This document shows positions 57,101-59,399 of a stretch of 64,000 nucleotides of DNA, piece by piece; positions within the stretch are counted from its first letter, which is position 1, and each line of letters opens with the position of its first letter. A program made the position numbers and the translations under genes. Below the pieces are notes generated by a model. That model saw only the letters and a program-made list of their open reading frames with translations. It did no database searches and was not told where the DNA came from. Source of the DNA: Anthonomus grandis grandis (lineage: Eukaryota; Arthropoda; Insecta; Coleoptera; Curculionidae); contig NC_065546.1 in NCBI RefSeq assembly GCF_022605725.1, positions 32,980,227 through 33,044,226 of the forward strand, read 5' to 3'.

Positions 57101-57275
57101 GCTCAAACACAACCCGAATGATCCATATGCCTCCAATTGGCTGGAGAGACTGAGACAGATAAAGAAGATTCGCAAGAGGGTACTAGACGAGCTGAAGAAC
57201 GACCAGCAAAGTATTTACCCCTCCGAGGAAATTAAAAGTAGGAAACCGGTCGAGGATTTTACTGAATATTCGTGA
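17137..57275 (+). CDS. TSC2: Tuberin (TSC2/gigas), 17 exons, 3' two-thirds of the gene
   Basis: Tuberin forms a complex with hamartin and is the GTPase-activating protein for Rheb, so it restrains mTORC1. Seventeen exons with AG/GT borders join to 3414 nt (1137 residues plus TGA) with consistent phases. They collinearly match the known protein: MRADPLYHLG, the helical tuberin core, VPVLEFLS, LPFSNPFKFNHYIV, GPxxTWLVGNKLVTVTTS-like block, GWAEIFIRRPTG, VNPSFVFLQLYND and a RapGAP domain with DGKFTYLWQDDI and HIGNDYVNIVYN. The C-terminus VEDFTEYS mirrors the human end. Roughly the first third lies upstream. Introns 3, 12, 13 and 15 are 6.6-11.4 kb of transposons; all others are 48-81 bp. The frame is open, so the gene looks functional. 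Confidence 0.97.
17422..17540 (+). CDS. TSC2: Tuberin exon 2
   Basis: Flanked by TTTTAG and GTAAGT. Encodes (D)WEVLNLVLTGIAKGL through LDLLVSMLCSM, matching the human DWKVLKLVLGRL and LCSALCSM segments. Ends in phase 0. The intron before it is 56 bp. Confidence 0.95.
17590..17917 (+). CDS. TSC2: Tuberin exon 3
   Basis: Follows a 49-bp intron (acceptor CTTTTAG). Encodes VSDKSLNLPESLSVK through LASYHSYLDN, SALTICTLEM and VPVLEFLS, matching human LISYHNYLDK, VALSICSVEM and VPLLEFLS. Ends in phase 1 at donor GTAAGTAAC. The next intron is 11354 bp and packed with transposons. Confidence 0.96.
17918..17999. other. 5' end of tuberin intron 3
   Basis: Donor and AT-rich sequence up to the Tc1 element; no other feature seen. 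Confidence 0.6.
18000..19633 (+). mobile_element. Tc1 transposon with IR/DR-type ends
   Basis: The 1634-bp element starts CACTATCGGACAAAAGTAG and ends in the complement, each side flanked by TA. Inside each end is a second copy of the core repeat: GTCAAAAGTAAAGCAACATT at 18201-18220 and TTGTTGCTCTACTTTTGTCG at about 19408-19427. Two direct copies within each inverted end is the IR/DR arrangement of some Tc1-family elements, where both copies bind transposase. Confidence 0.85.
18340..19320 (+). pseudogene. Tc1 (DD34E) transposase, decayed
   Basis: N-terminal paired-type DNA-binding region: KQRVNGFMEGNKQADISRQF, YTVSKIISSYNERR and the linker KLPKSGRPRKTS. After frameshifts near 18545 and beyond, the catalytic domain reads WKKVLFSAETRYKIF, where the first catalytic Asp of FSDE is replaced by Ala (18774-18776). 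Then come LVFQQDNDPKHSS (second Asp) and SPDLNPIENLW (catalytic Glu, 34 residues on: DD34E). The last frame ends at 19320. Frameshifts plus the Ala substitution make it inactive. The overlapping minus-strand frame at 18183-18626 is a shadow. Confidence 0.85.
20739..22256 (+). pseudogene. Harbinger partner gene, MADF/Myb-like DNA-binding protein
   Basis: Starts MSRWSEETTIKFVEEYRE at 20739. After a one-frame shift near 20795 the MADF pattern goes on as YKEIEEIMGIEGF, then a region ending LCPQCK near 20985. A second part (about 21976-22256) begins after an AG acceptor with a charged QREEEVNEQKRENEEK stretch and has a C-terminal FGRSVAAQLMTLTPLSAI segment like the BESS-type tail of MADF proteins. 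The two parts are separated by about 1 kb overlapping the transposase gene on the other strand, likely an intron. The frameshift suggests it no longer works. Confidence 0.6.
21274..22938 (-). pseudogene. PIF/Harbinger transposase (HARBI1-like), split
   Basis: Two blocks on the minus strand. The N-terminal block (22938-22654) has KKKRCWVRKWLSRGE and YTNWLRMSKEHFDILSYL, the N-terminal region of HARBI1-like nucleases. The catalytic block (21876-21274) has CYSAIDGKHVTIHAP (first Asp), ALVDGNYCFSYINVG, FIVGDDAFAL (second Asp) and SRARRIVKNAFGILLNRFR (Glu region partly altered: the usual E of R-x-x-VE is N here). The gap of about 780 bp contains part of the partner gene, an intron or a deletion. 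The split and the changed residue argue for an inactive copy. Confidence 0.75.
23569..24033. other. Intron 3 spacer with an unassigned coding-like fragment
   Basis: Between two palindromic elements. A frame at about 23628-23735 reads acidic and serine-rich (VESSSESQSSEPVQQEMREE) and, after stops, LLSLLLDSAKLDRSVSTIK. It looks like a relic of a transposon accessory protein, but I cannot name a family. Confidence 0.3.
24034..25229. mobile_element. Non-autonomous palindromic mariner-type element
   Basis: Termini CAGGGTGTCCCATAAATAAT and its complement at 25229, flanked by TA. The arms (about 24034-24310 and 24985-25229) are inverted copies, e.g. GCCACCAGCAACATTTT at about 24290 against AAAATGTTGCTGGTGGCG at about 24990. 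The centre (24400-24900) has no open frame. Mobilised, if at all, by a transposase from elsewhere. Confidence 0.75.
25444..25655 (-). pseudogene. LINE ORF2 C-terminal fragment
   Basis: The minus-strand frame reads KVKCGVSFYRPKLCNALPTAIKLL, the conserved segment near the C-terminus of LINE RT proteins (G-x-x-x-Y…LWN-x-LP). The rest of the ORF is absent; it is cut at 25656 by a mariner-type terminus. Confidence 0.45.
25656..25700 (+). mobile_element. Solitary mariner-type terminus
   Basis: TATACAGGGTGTCCCAAAAAT at 25653-25673 is a good left end of the family seen throughout the window, but no matching right end was found; LINE sequence follows within about 40 bp. Confidence 0.4.
25700..27123 (+). 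pseudogene. LINE ORF2 (RT and C-terminus), 5'-truncated, with TTA tail
   Basis: RT blocks in order: DQHGFMERRACITNL (about 25717), VDVLYMDF-stop-KVFDQVD (finger motif with stop at 25831), IRSGVPQGANLGTLLFL (about 25987), LKLLFADDLKIYRK (catalytic, about 26075; FADD), the thumb with LKIKDLGVTFDQNVNFK, then after a frameshift SRSLGFIIRNC, SKLEYASNIWQP and a C-terminal region to about 26918. The 3' UTR runs to GGAAATAAAAGCC and the TTA array. Several stops and frameshifts show it is dead. FADD and the tail differ from the LINEs at 5-13 kb, so it is another family. Confidence 0.8.
27124..27190 (+). repeat. (TTA)n microsatellite at a LINE 3' end
   Basis: About 20 uninterrupted TTA units directly after AAATAAAAGCC. 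The short leader AAAAGCCTTATTATTA recurs at about 27190-27206, as if the tail was extended or copied twice. Typical of LINE-derived microsatellites. Confidence 0.9.
27207..27635. mobile_element. Foldback MITE-like palindromic element
   Basis: The segment 27207-27325 (GCCGAAAACTGGCAATAGACC and on) recurs inverted at 27515-27635 (…GGTCTATTGCTCGTTTTCGGC), including GTACTTGTAAAATTATAGGC. About 190 bp of loop lie between. No coding capacity. Family unknown. Confidence 0.6.
27814..28230 (-). pseudogene. LINE RT C-terminal fragment
   Basis: On the minus strand: DDTTVLKTALSE (from 28215), then VRFLGVHIDSRLTWTNHIEK, CGKLTSYVYALCDL and FVESRISYAILAEG. This is the RT segment from the YADDT box to the region after the thumb. 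Both ends are truncated. Confidence 0.65.
28231..29271. other. 3' end of tuberin intron 3, with a possible LINE scrap
   Basis: Mostly AT-rich with no clear feature. At about 28730-28830 (+) a reading HLKKLAKWWSLNVKLN resembles the segment after the RT catalytic box (WCxxNxLxLN) of LINEs. The rest up to the acceptor at 29271 looks like ordinary intron. Confidence 0.3.
29272..29468 (+). CDS. TSC2: Tuberin exon 4
   Basis: Acceptor TTCTTATAG. Restores the codon split in exon 3 (S-T), then ITQLPALFTNFVADEYIRVF, ALPFSNPFKFNHYIV, LAHHVIAVWFLKCRL and FRRDFVRFIIN, nearly residue by residue like human [22 protein letters not shown]. Ends in phase 0 at GTGAGT. Confidence 0.97.
29527..29662 (+). CDS. 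TSC2: Tuberin exon 5 with Akt-type site
   Basis: Encodes GLKTNLQPPFDQTRPSEES through DRKRSSSLTEQ. The R-x-R-x-x-S pattern RKRSSS (Ser codon 29647-29649) sits where human tuberin has the Akt site in RARSTS (Ser939). Phosphorylation there is inference from position and motif. Ends in phase 1 at GTAAGC. Confidence 0.95.
29712..29883 (+). CDS. TSC2: Tuberin exon 6
   Basis: A basic, charged start (SRRRDDSAVAVRMDKG) leads into ELNETCIDLMARYAFSPC and ALPKR, matching human [24 protein letters not shown]. Phase 2 at donor GTAAGA. Confidence 0.96.
29936..30111 (+). CDS. TSC2: Tuberin exon 7
   Basis: Encodes LPGAEFLLDGGQSMTWLVG and NKLVTVTTSG, the best conserved block of the tuberin middle region, then a cysteine-rich stretch (CDKCWSMCNTK) not known to me from other tuberins. 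Phase 1 at GTAAAG. Confidence 0.95.
30169..30387 (+). CDS. TSC2: Tuberin exon 8
   Basis: A serine- and glutamate-rich linker followed by CQGWAEIFIRRPTG, matching human TQGWAEILVRRPTG. Phase 1 at GTAAAT; the next intron is 48 bp. Confidence 0.95.
30436..30630 (+). CDS. TSC2: Tuberin exon 9
   Basis: Encodes DMSWVMRIQNDISHSHYF and FPFNELSTLYMPSL, matching human TSWLMSLENPL…PLQELSNALM. It ends in phase 1 at 30630. The following 48-bp intron (30631-30678) is a multiple of three and has no stop, so its retention would add 16 residues and keep the frame. Confidence 0.92.
30679..30816 (+). CDS. TSC2: Tuberin exon 10 with AMPK-type site
   Basis: Acceptor AATTACAG. Contains PSRQNSQDSIEEENDE and, near the end, VRRSNSSPEMS, aligned with human SKSSSSPELQ, which holds the AMPK site Ser1387. 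Function of the site here is inferred. Phase 1 at GTAATA. Confidence 0.92.
30871..31005 (+). CDS. TSC2: Tuberin exon 11
   Basis: Serine-rich region WKNPFHKLSSSSTSSEGD then KDMRVSCEAIPEEIA. Little conserved; recognised by its position, open frame and matching phase (1 to 1). Confidence 0.9.
31087..31365 (+). CDS. TSC2: Tuberin exon 12
   Basis: Proline/serine/glutamine-rich, low-complexity linker (SPPQSDSQQPLTTAPHPS … PRLARHVNK), the disordered stretch before the GAP domain. Acceptor TTTTTAG, donor GTTTGT (weaker). Phase 1. The next intron is 6594 bp. Confidence 0.9.
31366..32220. other. Start of tuberin intron 12, no feature recognised
   Basis: AT-rich. Two short minus-strand open frames (31300-31736) have no family resemblance. 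The right end of the DD82E-like relic that follows was not found here. Confidence 0.5.
32221..33432 (-). pseudogene. DD82E-like transposase, decayed
   Basis: Homologous to the intact transposase at 42649-44001. The N-terminal part (33432-32917) has HTH-like ATIYRRLSERKIE, GRKPIAVDE, HSFYFKNEIPTIDKI and VCWRRKYLRQIKEYRKE. The catalytic part follows in another frame: YLDETWLNEGHT (first Asp), SRQAFLEGLSTGLKSPSGKGHRL, then a decayed second Asp region (IVIDNASYHLR, about 32600-32570). After a deletion around 32520 that removes most of the D-to-E spacer, LNPIELIWVQVKGFVARN is seen near 32505-32455. The C-terminus runs to 32221 and ends acidic (SDSDESDESNE). Terminal repeats not found. Confidence 0.75.
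33433..33997. other. Intron 12 spacer
   Basis: AT-rich, no open frame. Probably the 5' flank of the DD82E-like relic; its terminus was searched for and not found. Confidence 0.5.
33998..36056 (+). mobile_element. DD41D mariner-like transposon with about 330-bp TIRs
   Basis: Termini CAGGGTGTTCATTTGAAAAC and its complement at 36056, each next to TA. The arms 33998-34330 and about 35735-36056 are inverted copies nearly throughout, e.g. the AGGGGATGACCCTAGGGGGC segment. Total 2059 bp. Long TIRs and TA targets fit the DD41D (rosa) group. Confidence 0.85.
34638..35720 (+). pseudogene. DD41D transposase with two stops and a catalytic Asp to Asn change
   Basis: Starts MVYTLAERVEIILIYGAQ, the N-terminal HTH of this transposase group, followed by a second HTH and linker. 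The catalytic part has FSDECIFYLKG (first Asp), a TAA at 35199-35201 just before INVWAGILGN, FQQNGAPPHY (second Asp replaced by Asn), SPDITPLDFFL (third Asp) and a TAG at 35532-35534 where Trp is usual. The reading continues GHLKSIVFTPQP to the stop at 35720. Only point changes separate it from a working gene, so the insertion is fairly young, but it is inactive. Confidence 0.85.
36057..36389. other. Intron 12 spacer between two transposons
   Basis: AT-rich, no feature seen. Confidence 0.5.
36390..37820 (-). mobile_element. 1.43-kb DD82E-related transposon lacking the catalytic core
   Basis: Terminal repeats TAGTCGGCACGCTTTACCCT (36390) and TAGTCGGCTCGTTTTAACCT (inverted, from 37820), both continuing into AACACATAA, about 28 bp long, with TA outside each end. 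Its single ORF lacks the DDE domain. It lies 139 bp upstream of tuberin exon 13. Confidence 0.8.
36692..37393 (-). CDS. DDE-less transposase-derived protein (DNA-binding part fused to C-terminal tail)
   Basis: An uninterrupted 233-residue frame. Residues 1-155 correspond to the N-terminal part of the DD82E-type transposases here: an HTH-like region (CEISRSTLHKICNMDEEELD), a basic PNKRIHRHPK linker, then TIIYNMYKSKQHVTMAAVL and VLKNLGFHYKKTNNRAVLCE. In full-length relatives the next part is VCWRRxYLRxIKxYR and the DDE core. Here the frame jumps to the C-terminal tail (WKESLHQIKEETWRKS … VRPLIIR) and an acidic/serine end. All three catalytic residues are gone. It could bind element ends without cutting, like P-element KP repressors (analogy only). 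Whether it is expressed is unknown. A nearby + strand frame is a shadow. Confidence 0.7.
   Translation of the reverse strand: MDSKEDKHIAKYRFLSSGEHHLVLKVQNYFKQEKNNMEPLTSVLAVKKRTCDACEISRSTLHKICNMDEEELDKPNKRIHRHPKSLALPQTIKGEKRTIIYNMYKSKQHVTMAAVLQIIKNKEICDISLTSLAKVLKNLGFHYKKTNNRAVLCELSHVVITDEASVLNLWKESLHQIKEETWRKSNHTEKIIAENYQTEQMIDEVRPLIIRPNDYSSSNKSKYFDTDISSKSD
37960..38161 (+). CDS. TSC2: Tuberin exon 13 with Akt-type Thr site
   Basis: Acceptor TTTTTTCAG. Encodes GGQELQKSSSSSVVLDRNN and QRRDRLHTISVMSPANVKP. R-D-R-L-H-T (Thr codon 38124-38126) matches the R-x-R-x-x-T pattern at human Thr1462 (RPRGYTIS), the main Akt site. Phase 2 at GTAAGA; the next intron is 8646 bp. Confidence 0.94.
38162..39420 (+). 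repeat. Degenerate tandem repeats, about 430-470 bp period
   Basis: The phrase AATGTAAAAGAATTATGAAA recurs near 38225, 39112 and 39291; ACAAGAAACGTT at 38523 and 38954; TACTCAGAAATGTCTG at about 38852 and 39318. The same phrases return at 46440-46760, at the far end of the intron. I infer an old array of 430-470-bp units filling the original intron, later split by transposons. Confidence 0.6.
39421..40949. other. Intron 13 sequence, unassigned, with a CT run and a GC-rich patch
   Basis: Short CT repeat at 39542-39558. A patch at 40196-40310 is GC-rich with no protein match. Short open frames at 39612-39845 (minus) and 40196-40579 (plus) have no family motifs and are not supported as genes. 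Confidence 0.4.
40950..41179 (+). repeat. Degenerate tandem repeat, about 125-bp unit (left part)
   Basis: TTTGAAAGTGAGACA at 40964 and the TTTGATGAGGCTCAC / TTTGACGAGAGCTG phrases at 41026 and 41160 recur at 44640-44800 right of the DD41D element. The transposon therefore inserted into a small tandem array. Confidence 0.5.
41458..42206 (+). pseudogene. DD41D transposase, strongly deleted
   Basis: MVYTLQEKIEKVKLFFARGK start, then deletion and frameshift into GILKTHDFHPYKI. The catalytic part has VCFSDEFSFFLNG (first Asp), a stop where the NVWAG block is expected (41797), FQQDGASAQYV (second Asp), a TAG in DRWIG and SPDLSPLDFFLWGHLK (third Asp, 41 residues on). It ends near 42206. Several deletions, so an older copy than the one at 34 kb. 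Confidence 0.8.
42273..44329 (-). mobile_element. Intact DD82E (Sailor-type) IS630-Tc1-mariner transposon
   Basis: Element of 2057 bp. The left end CTCTATTTCAGAAGTGTGTAG and the inverted right end CTCTATTTCAGAAGTGTATAG agree for about 31 bp, and both are flanked by TA. It holds one uninterrupted transposase gene on the minus strand. The nearly matching termini and the open gene mark a recent insertion. Confidence 0.85.
42649..44001 (-). CDS. DD82E transposase, intact, 450 aa
   Basis: Intact gene of the nested element. The N-terminal third has HTH-like segments (SGIGKSTSFKLLRERK; linker KPKPGRPTKV; HSFYFKKEIPTLDKILMEL) that would bind the TIRs. The RNase H-like catalytic domain has FYLDETWINEGY (first Asp), SGKGKRLIITHIG, VVVMDNASYHSR (second Asp) and LPPYHCELNPIELIWAQ (Glu). 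I count 82 residues between the second Asp and the Glu, far above the 34 of Tc1 and equal to the spacing that, as I recall, defines the DD82E/Sailor group. The C-terminus is acidic (DDSSSDDEEDYN). No stop or frameshift. It may be an active cut-and-paste enzyme for TA targets. The + strand frames over it are shadows. Confidence 0.9.
   Translation of the reverse strand: MEVFSPTKRCTKNSPLSLSGKVIILNVHDCIKHDYPSFTVQEIVEKCSRMSGIGKSTSFKLLRERKVAGQVESPKPKPGRPTKVLDENAKCIIRRKVHSFYFKKEIPTLDKILMELGRDDSIPLISRKLLWKTLKNMDFAWEKHNRKALLLESDEIVCWRRQYLRSIKQYRREQKKVFYLDETWINEGYIVQKMWQDKNITSARQAFIEGLSTGIKVPSGKGKRLIITHIGSEEGFLKEGLLTFESTRTGDYHEDMNSDVFEDYFGEMIKFLPANSVVVMDNASYHSRRIEKTPTSSWRKQEIIDWLTAKGIAFEANLIKKELLAIANLHKTRFMKYAVEDIAEKYNITVLRLPPYHCELNPIELIWAQVKGFVARQNTTFKMKDVKLLFDQAITETTPENWRKAVQHVIKQEDKMWNLDNLIDQTVDPLIIMSRGDDSSSDDEEDYNLL
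44446..44900 (+). repeat. Degenerate tandem repeat (right part)
   Basis: Continues the array of 40950-41179: GGAAGTGAGACA at 44660, TTTGAAAGTGAGACA at 44780, TTTTTTGACGGGAGTCAC at 44708, and TTTTGATTGCTAACTAACTGT against CTTGATTACTAAAAACTGT. The unit is about 125 bp. No coding signal. Confidence 0.5.
44901..46379. other. Intron 13 sequence, unassigned
   Basis: A GC-richer patch at 45001-45260 has open frames on both strands (69 residues on minus) without known motifs; perhaps a SINE or a retroelement scrap. The remainder is AT-rich with nothing recognised. Confidence 0.4.
46380..46807 (+). repeat. Degenerate 430-470-bp repeat unit at the 3' end of intron 13
   Basis: Repeats phrases of 38162-39420: AATGTAATAGAATTATGAACAT (46466), TACTCGGAGATGTCTG (46505), TTTTCAAATCTTTCTATTTGG (46551) and ACAAGAAAGGTTCTTATAT (46737). 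Same origin as the left array. Confidence 0.6.
46808..46927 (+). CDS. TSC2: Tuberin exon 14 (start of GAP region)
   Basis: Encodes SEIFRHRSGVNPSFVFLQLY and KPLLLNSSDMVN, matching human GINPSFVFLQLYHSPF and KPILLPNE. Acceptor TTTTTTTAG, donor GTAAAA; phase 2. Confidence 0.96.
46986..47382 (+). CDS. TSC2: Tuberin exon 15, RapGAP catalytic core
   Basis: Encodes AVNILDKMSPYETHTVGVLY, FGSLRYVKFLQNLGTLV, GADGKFTYLWQDDIVRVNFH and MHIGNDYVNIVYNESG. The Asn in HIGND (codon 47320-47322) is the asparagine thumb that supplies catalysis toward Rheb-GTP. All core GAP blocks are present, so activity is expected. Phase 0 at GTAAGT; the next intron is 9459 bp. Confidence 0.98.
47383..47631. other. Start of tuberin intron 15
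   Basis: Donor, then ordinary AT-rich intron up to the palindromic arm; nothing else seen. Confidence 0.5.
48155..49614 (+). mobile_element. DD41D mariner-like transposon (1460 bp)
   Basis: Termini CAGGGTGTTTCTTAACCTGT and its inverted partner ending at 49614, TA on both sides. TIRs of about 90 bp: ACGCATAAACTTGGGAAATT … AATTTCCCAAGTTTATGCGT. Compact, with one transposase gene, inserted in the left TIR-adjacent part of a larger DD41D element. Confidence 0.85.
48423..49443 (+). pseudogene. DD41D transposase, frameshifted
   Basis: Starts MPHNFSNEELMDI; a duplicated CGGGGACATA spoils the frame just after, and the N-terminal HTH goes on in other frames (ANLYAQRFPHRYHPSREAF). From 48717: LRHELLYPFYVQRVQALLP, ATDEAIFTRNG (first Asp), FSVNVWAEIVNG, FLHDGAPPHFARPVRR (second Asp). 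A deletion of about 24 bp and a frameshift remove the PDRWIGR part; the next frame has GWPPRSPDLNPLDFYF (third Asp) and ends at 49443. Closest in its N-terminus to the copy at 59.4 kb. Confidence 0.85.
50776..51040 (+). repeat. Tandem duplication, 141-bp unit, two copies
   Basis: TATTGTGTCGCTGAAGGAC starts at 50776 and again at 50917; both copies continue through GGGGCAGTAAGCTG and AAACTTGTTTAATTAATAAA to the TTTCTTACTATG segment. The second copy is slightly shorter. Local duplication inside the DD82E-like relic. Confidence 0.85.
51040..51593 (-). pseudogene. DD82E-like transposase remnant (N-terminal half)
   Basis: Minus strand: an acidic start MANEEENVCVGLC … SDLDSDLDLHSSDSSF (51593-51390), then after decay RDKHFSVSTLRRYLIKLGFKL and VNKKAAVMELSAG (51230-51130), matching LxKVLKNLGFHYKKTNNRAVLCE of the 36.7-kb ORF. 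In another frame follow EYLKKIKTFWEEERSIYYLAETW, the first-Asp region with Asp replaced by Ala. The rest of the catalytic domain is missing. Confidence 0.6.
53586..54060. other. Intron 15 spacer
   Basis: AT-rich; an 86-residue + frame (53665-53925) has no recognisable motif. Nothing supported. Confidence 0.5.
54947..55294 (+). pseudogene. DD41D transposase N-terminal fragment
   Basis: The reading has LLTKLKERFERTGGVEYKKQ, RTETVLNEENQLIITMSV and, later, PLTENDFEKRITFWQW. These match the part of DD41D transposases between the first HTH and the catalytic domain (KFxETGSV, and LTEDDFDRRVEFCEKM in the 34-kb copy). The catalytic domain is absent. Dead fragment. Confidence 0.65.
55519..55773 (-). 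pseudogene. Inverted duplicate of the transposase fragment
   Basis: On the minus strand: YWKCRAQKKQSRTETVLNED and NKLAFTKSVVENPNIRVRQIG. The RTETVLNE-N core equals that of the + strand fragment at about 55055-55100. So the inner element carries the same gene piece twice, head to head, as in a foldback derivative. Confidence 0.65.
56311..56841. other. 3' end of tuberin intron 15
   Basis: AT-rich; acceptor CTCTTTTTTAG at 56841. Nothing else seen. Confidence 0.5.
56842..57015 (+). CDS. TSC2: Tuberin exon 16 (end of GAP domain)
   Basis: Encodes SQFNFASIIIQPLDHNINRV and SEAKVVSDQNVAILARQLAI, matching human GQFNFVHVIVTPLDYECN and DRNLPFVARQMALHAN. Exactly 58 codons, phase 0 on both sides. Confidence 0.97.
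57078..57275 (+). CDS. TSC2: Tuberin last exon
   Basis: After a 62-bp intron: LASLVARSLKHNPNDPYASN, WLERLRQIKKIRKRVLDEL and the C-terminus KPVEDFTEYS with TGA at 57273-57275. Human ends SSVEDFTEFV, so the C-terminal motif is conserved. Confidence 0.98.
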   Translation: MASLVARSLKHNPNDPYASNWLERLRQIKKIRKRVLDELKNDQQSIYPSEEIKSRKPVEDFTEYS

Positions 57276-57383
57276 ATACTTTTTAATTCTATATCTATTT
57301 TTTTTTATTTTTGAAGAAATGACACGTCTATAGTATTATTACTTCTTCTATTCAGCTTCAGTGAAGTCACGTATATTAGCATG

Positions 57384-57389
57384 AATAAA
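57384..57389 (+). promoter_or_regulatory. Candidate tuberin polyadenylation signal
   Basis: First AATAAA after the TGA, 109 bp downstream, in AT-rich sequence. Plausible but not unique in such DNA. Confidence 0.5.
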
Positions 57390-58287
57390 TACATGTTTTT
57401 ACATGAATTGGAAGTCTAGATTATTTGTCTTGAAATCGAAATATATATTTGTTTAGTTACGGCATTATAATTTAGAAAGAACATTGGCTGCAAATTTGCT
57501 TAGCGTGAGTAGGTTTTTGACACGCCGCCGTTTTATTTTTCTTCAGTTATTTCCCAGATGGCTCCATCGGTCACATTGCCAATATAATTCCTACGTTGAC
57601 AGGTTAAAAATTTAGGGACATAAGAGTCTCTGAATACTTAAATTTCAATCGAGTGTGCCGTGACTATGATAAAACTATTTGGTCAAATCTATTTCTCTAA
57701 GCATTCTTGACTAAACATATCACTTTTTAGATAGTCAAGGCACACTAGATTTAAAAAAAATTATCATTTTCTATTGAAATATATACAGGTTTAATATAAA
57801 ATTCAAAAATTGTGGCAATTTTCAGTGAAAAATAAAACGAAACGCATTGATCCTTAAGGACCTCTGTGTCAACTGTCATTTTAACATTTTTCGTTTCATA
57901 ACTGGTTTCACCCGAAATGACAACTATTTTCCGAATTCTTAACGGGATTCTCTGTATATTTTTACGTATTTCGATGGATCTATGCCAACGAACTTCTGTC
58001 GTCCACTTTTTGTCGAATTAGGCATTCAAACTGTCGTCACCTTCTACATCTAGGAAGTAGTCTGCTTAATTTTCACAAATCTTTTCAAGTTTTATGCTTC
58101 TTGTTAAGTGAGTTGGATGTGGGGTTAAATAAAACATAGGTCTTAGATTTTAATACTGCCGACATTTCGACCTATATTGAGGCATCCTCAAGGCGCTACA
58201 ATGGATCTAATTGGTGCTTATTTAAAATATAAAATAATTAAGGTTTTTTCCTGAACTTTAAAAGGTAATAATATTTAACCTCACATC
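57390..58287. other. 3' flank of tuberin with small hairpin and hammerhead-like motif
   Basis: At 57470-57603 two short segments are bounded by AG and GT like mini-exons (see findings). An inverted pair CGAGTGTGCCGTGACTAT (57647) / ATAGTCAAGGCACACTAGAT (57723) makes a small hairpin. A minus-strand TTGAGGA … CGAAA motif is at 58165-58191. The rest is unassigned. Confidence 0.4.
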
Positions 58288-58321
58288 CTTAGAACATTGA
58301 AAGGCCTTTCAATGTTCTAAG
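58288..58321. repeat. Perfect 34-bp palindrome
   Basis: CTTAGAACATTGAAAGG is followed directly by its exact complement. It is flanked by CTCACATCC on the left and right, as if it were inserted in or duplicated with that word. Function unknown. Confidence 0.9.
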
Positions 58322-59399
58322 CTCACATCCAACTCACTTAGCACATTGCCACTATAAATCTTAGACGTATTACGCATCAAAGCAATCATTTAAAACTTCC
58401 AATTCCCTCCAGCACTCCTAATTCGTAAATAAATCTTTATTATGAGTGATAGATATTTAATAATTTGCCTATCAAGCTTTTCAAACTTACTAAATAAATA
58501 CTAGACTTTATTACTCATTATTGTCCGAATATTATGCTGACTCTTCTTAATACTGAATCATTTCTTTGCTGCCTACTGCAGTTTCAAATTTTAGTTTTGA
58601 TTTTATTATAAATAGTATGCATCATGTATACAGGGTGTCCGAAAAGTCAACGATAATACTGAAGGGGCTGATGGAGCAACTCTAAGCACCCAGAAAAATA
58701 TAAAATGACCTTAGTAAAAAATCGATGGTTTTCGAGATATTGGCACTTTAGTGGAAGTAACCAAAATCCTACTATTGGATCAGATTTACGATTGTCACGC
58801 CTTAAAAATAGATATTTTTTAGAATCTCTTTTTAGCTATGCCACACTGAATAGCCATTTTACTGATCAAAGACAAACATTAAACTAAACGGCCAAAAAAT
58901 TTAATAAGAAATCTATTCTAAAATAAAGTATTACTTATTTTTATTTTTTTAACTTTGAATTTGACCGCTCGTACTGGACCAAAAAAATTGTACGGCAACC
59001 TGGCTAATACCTTAAAAACTTTGCTCATTTAATCTACTTTTTAAAATTACCTAAATGTTTTTTTAACAGTTTACTATTATTGTGTTATAGTAAAAAATAA
59101 CCCTAATTCACCTTATGATATCATTGTAAAAAAATTAAACAAATTTTTAAGTTATGTTTAAAAAGGTTTTAGTTAACTTAAAAATTAAAAAAATCAAGAG
59201 CGAGGGTAATTCTTATCACCATAGCAATAAACAACAAACATTTTTGGACTTTAGTTTGTTTACAGTATTCCGTGAACTAACTACTTTTTTGCTTGTATCC
59301 TAACGTTTCTGTTACCTTTTGCTTTGGATTTGTTTTTGAGTTCATTTTCCTGTGGACTGTGTTCTTTGAGCTGTTTGTTTTATTGGTTAATCATTTATT

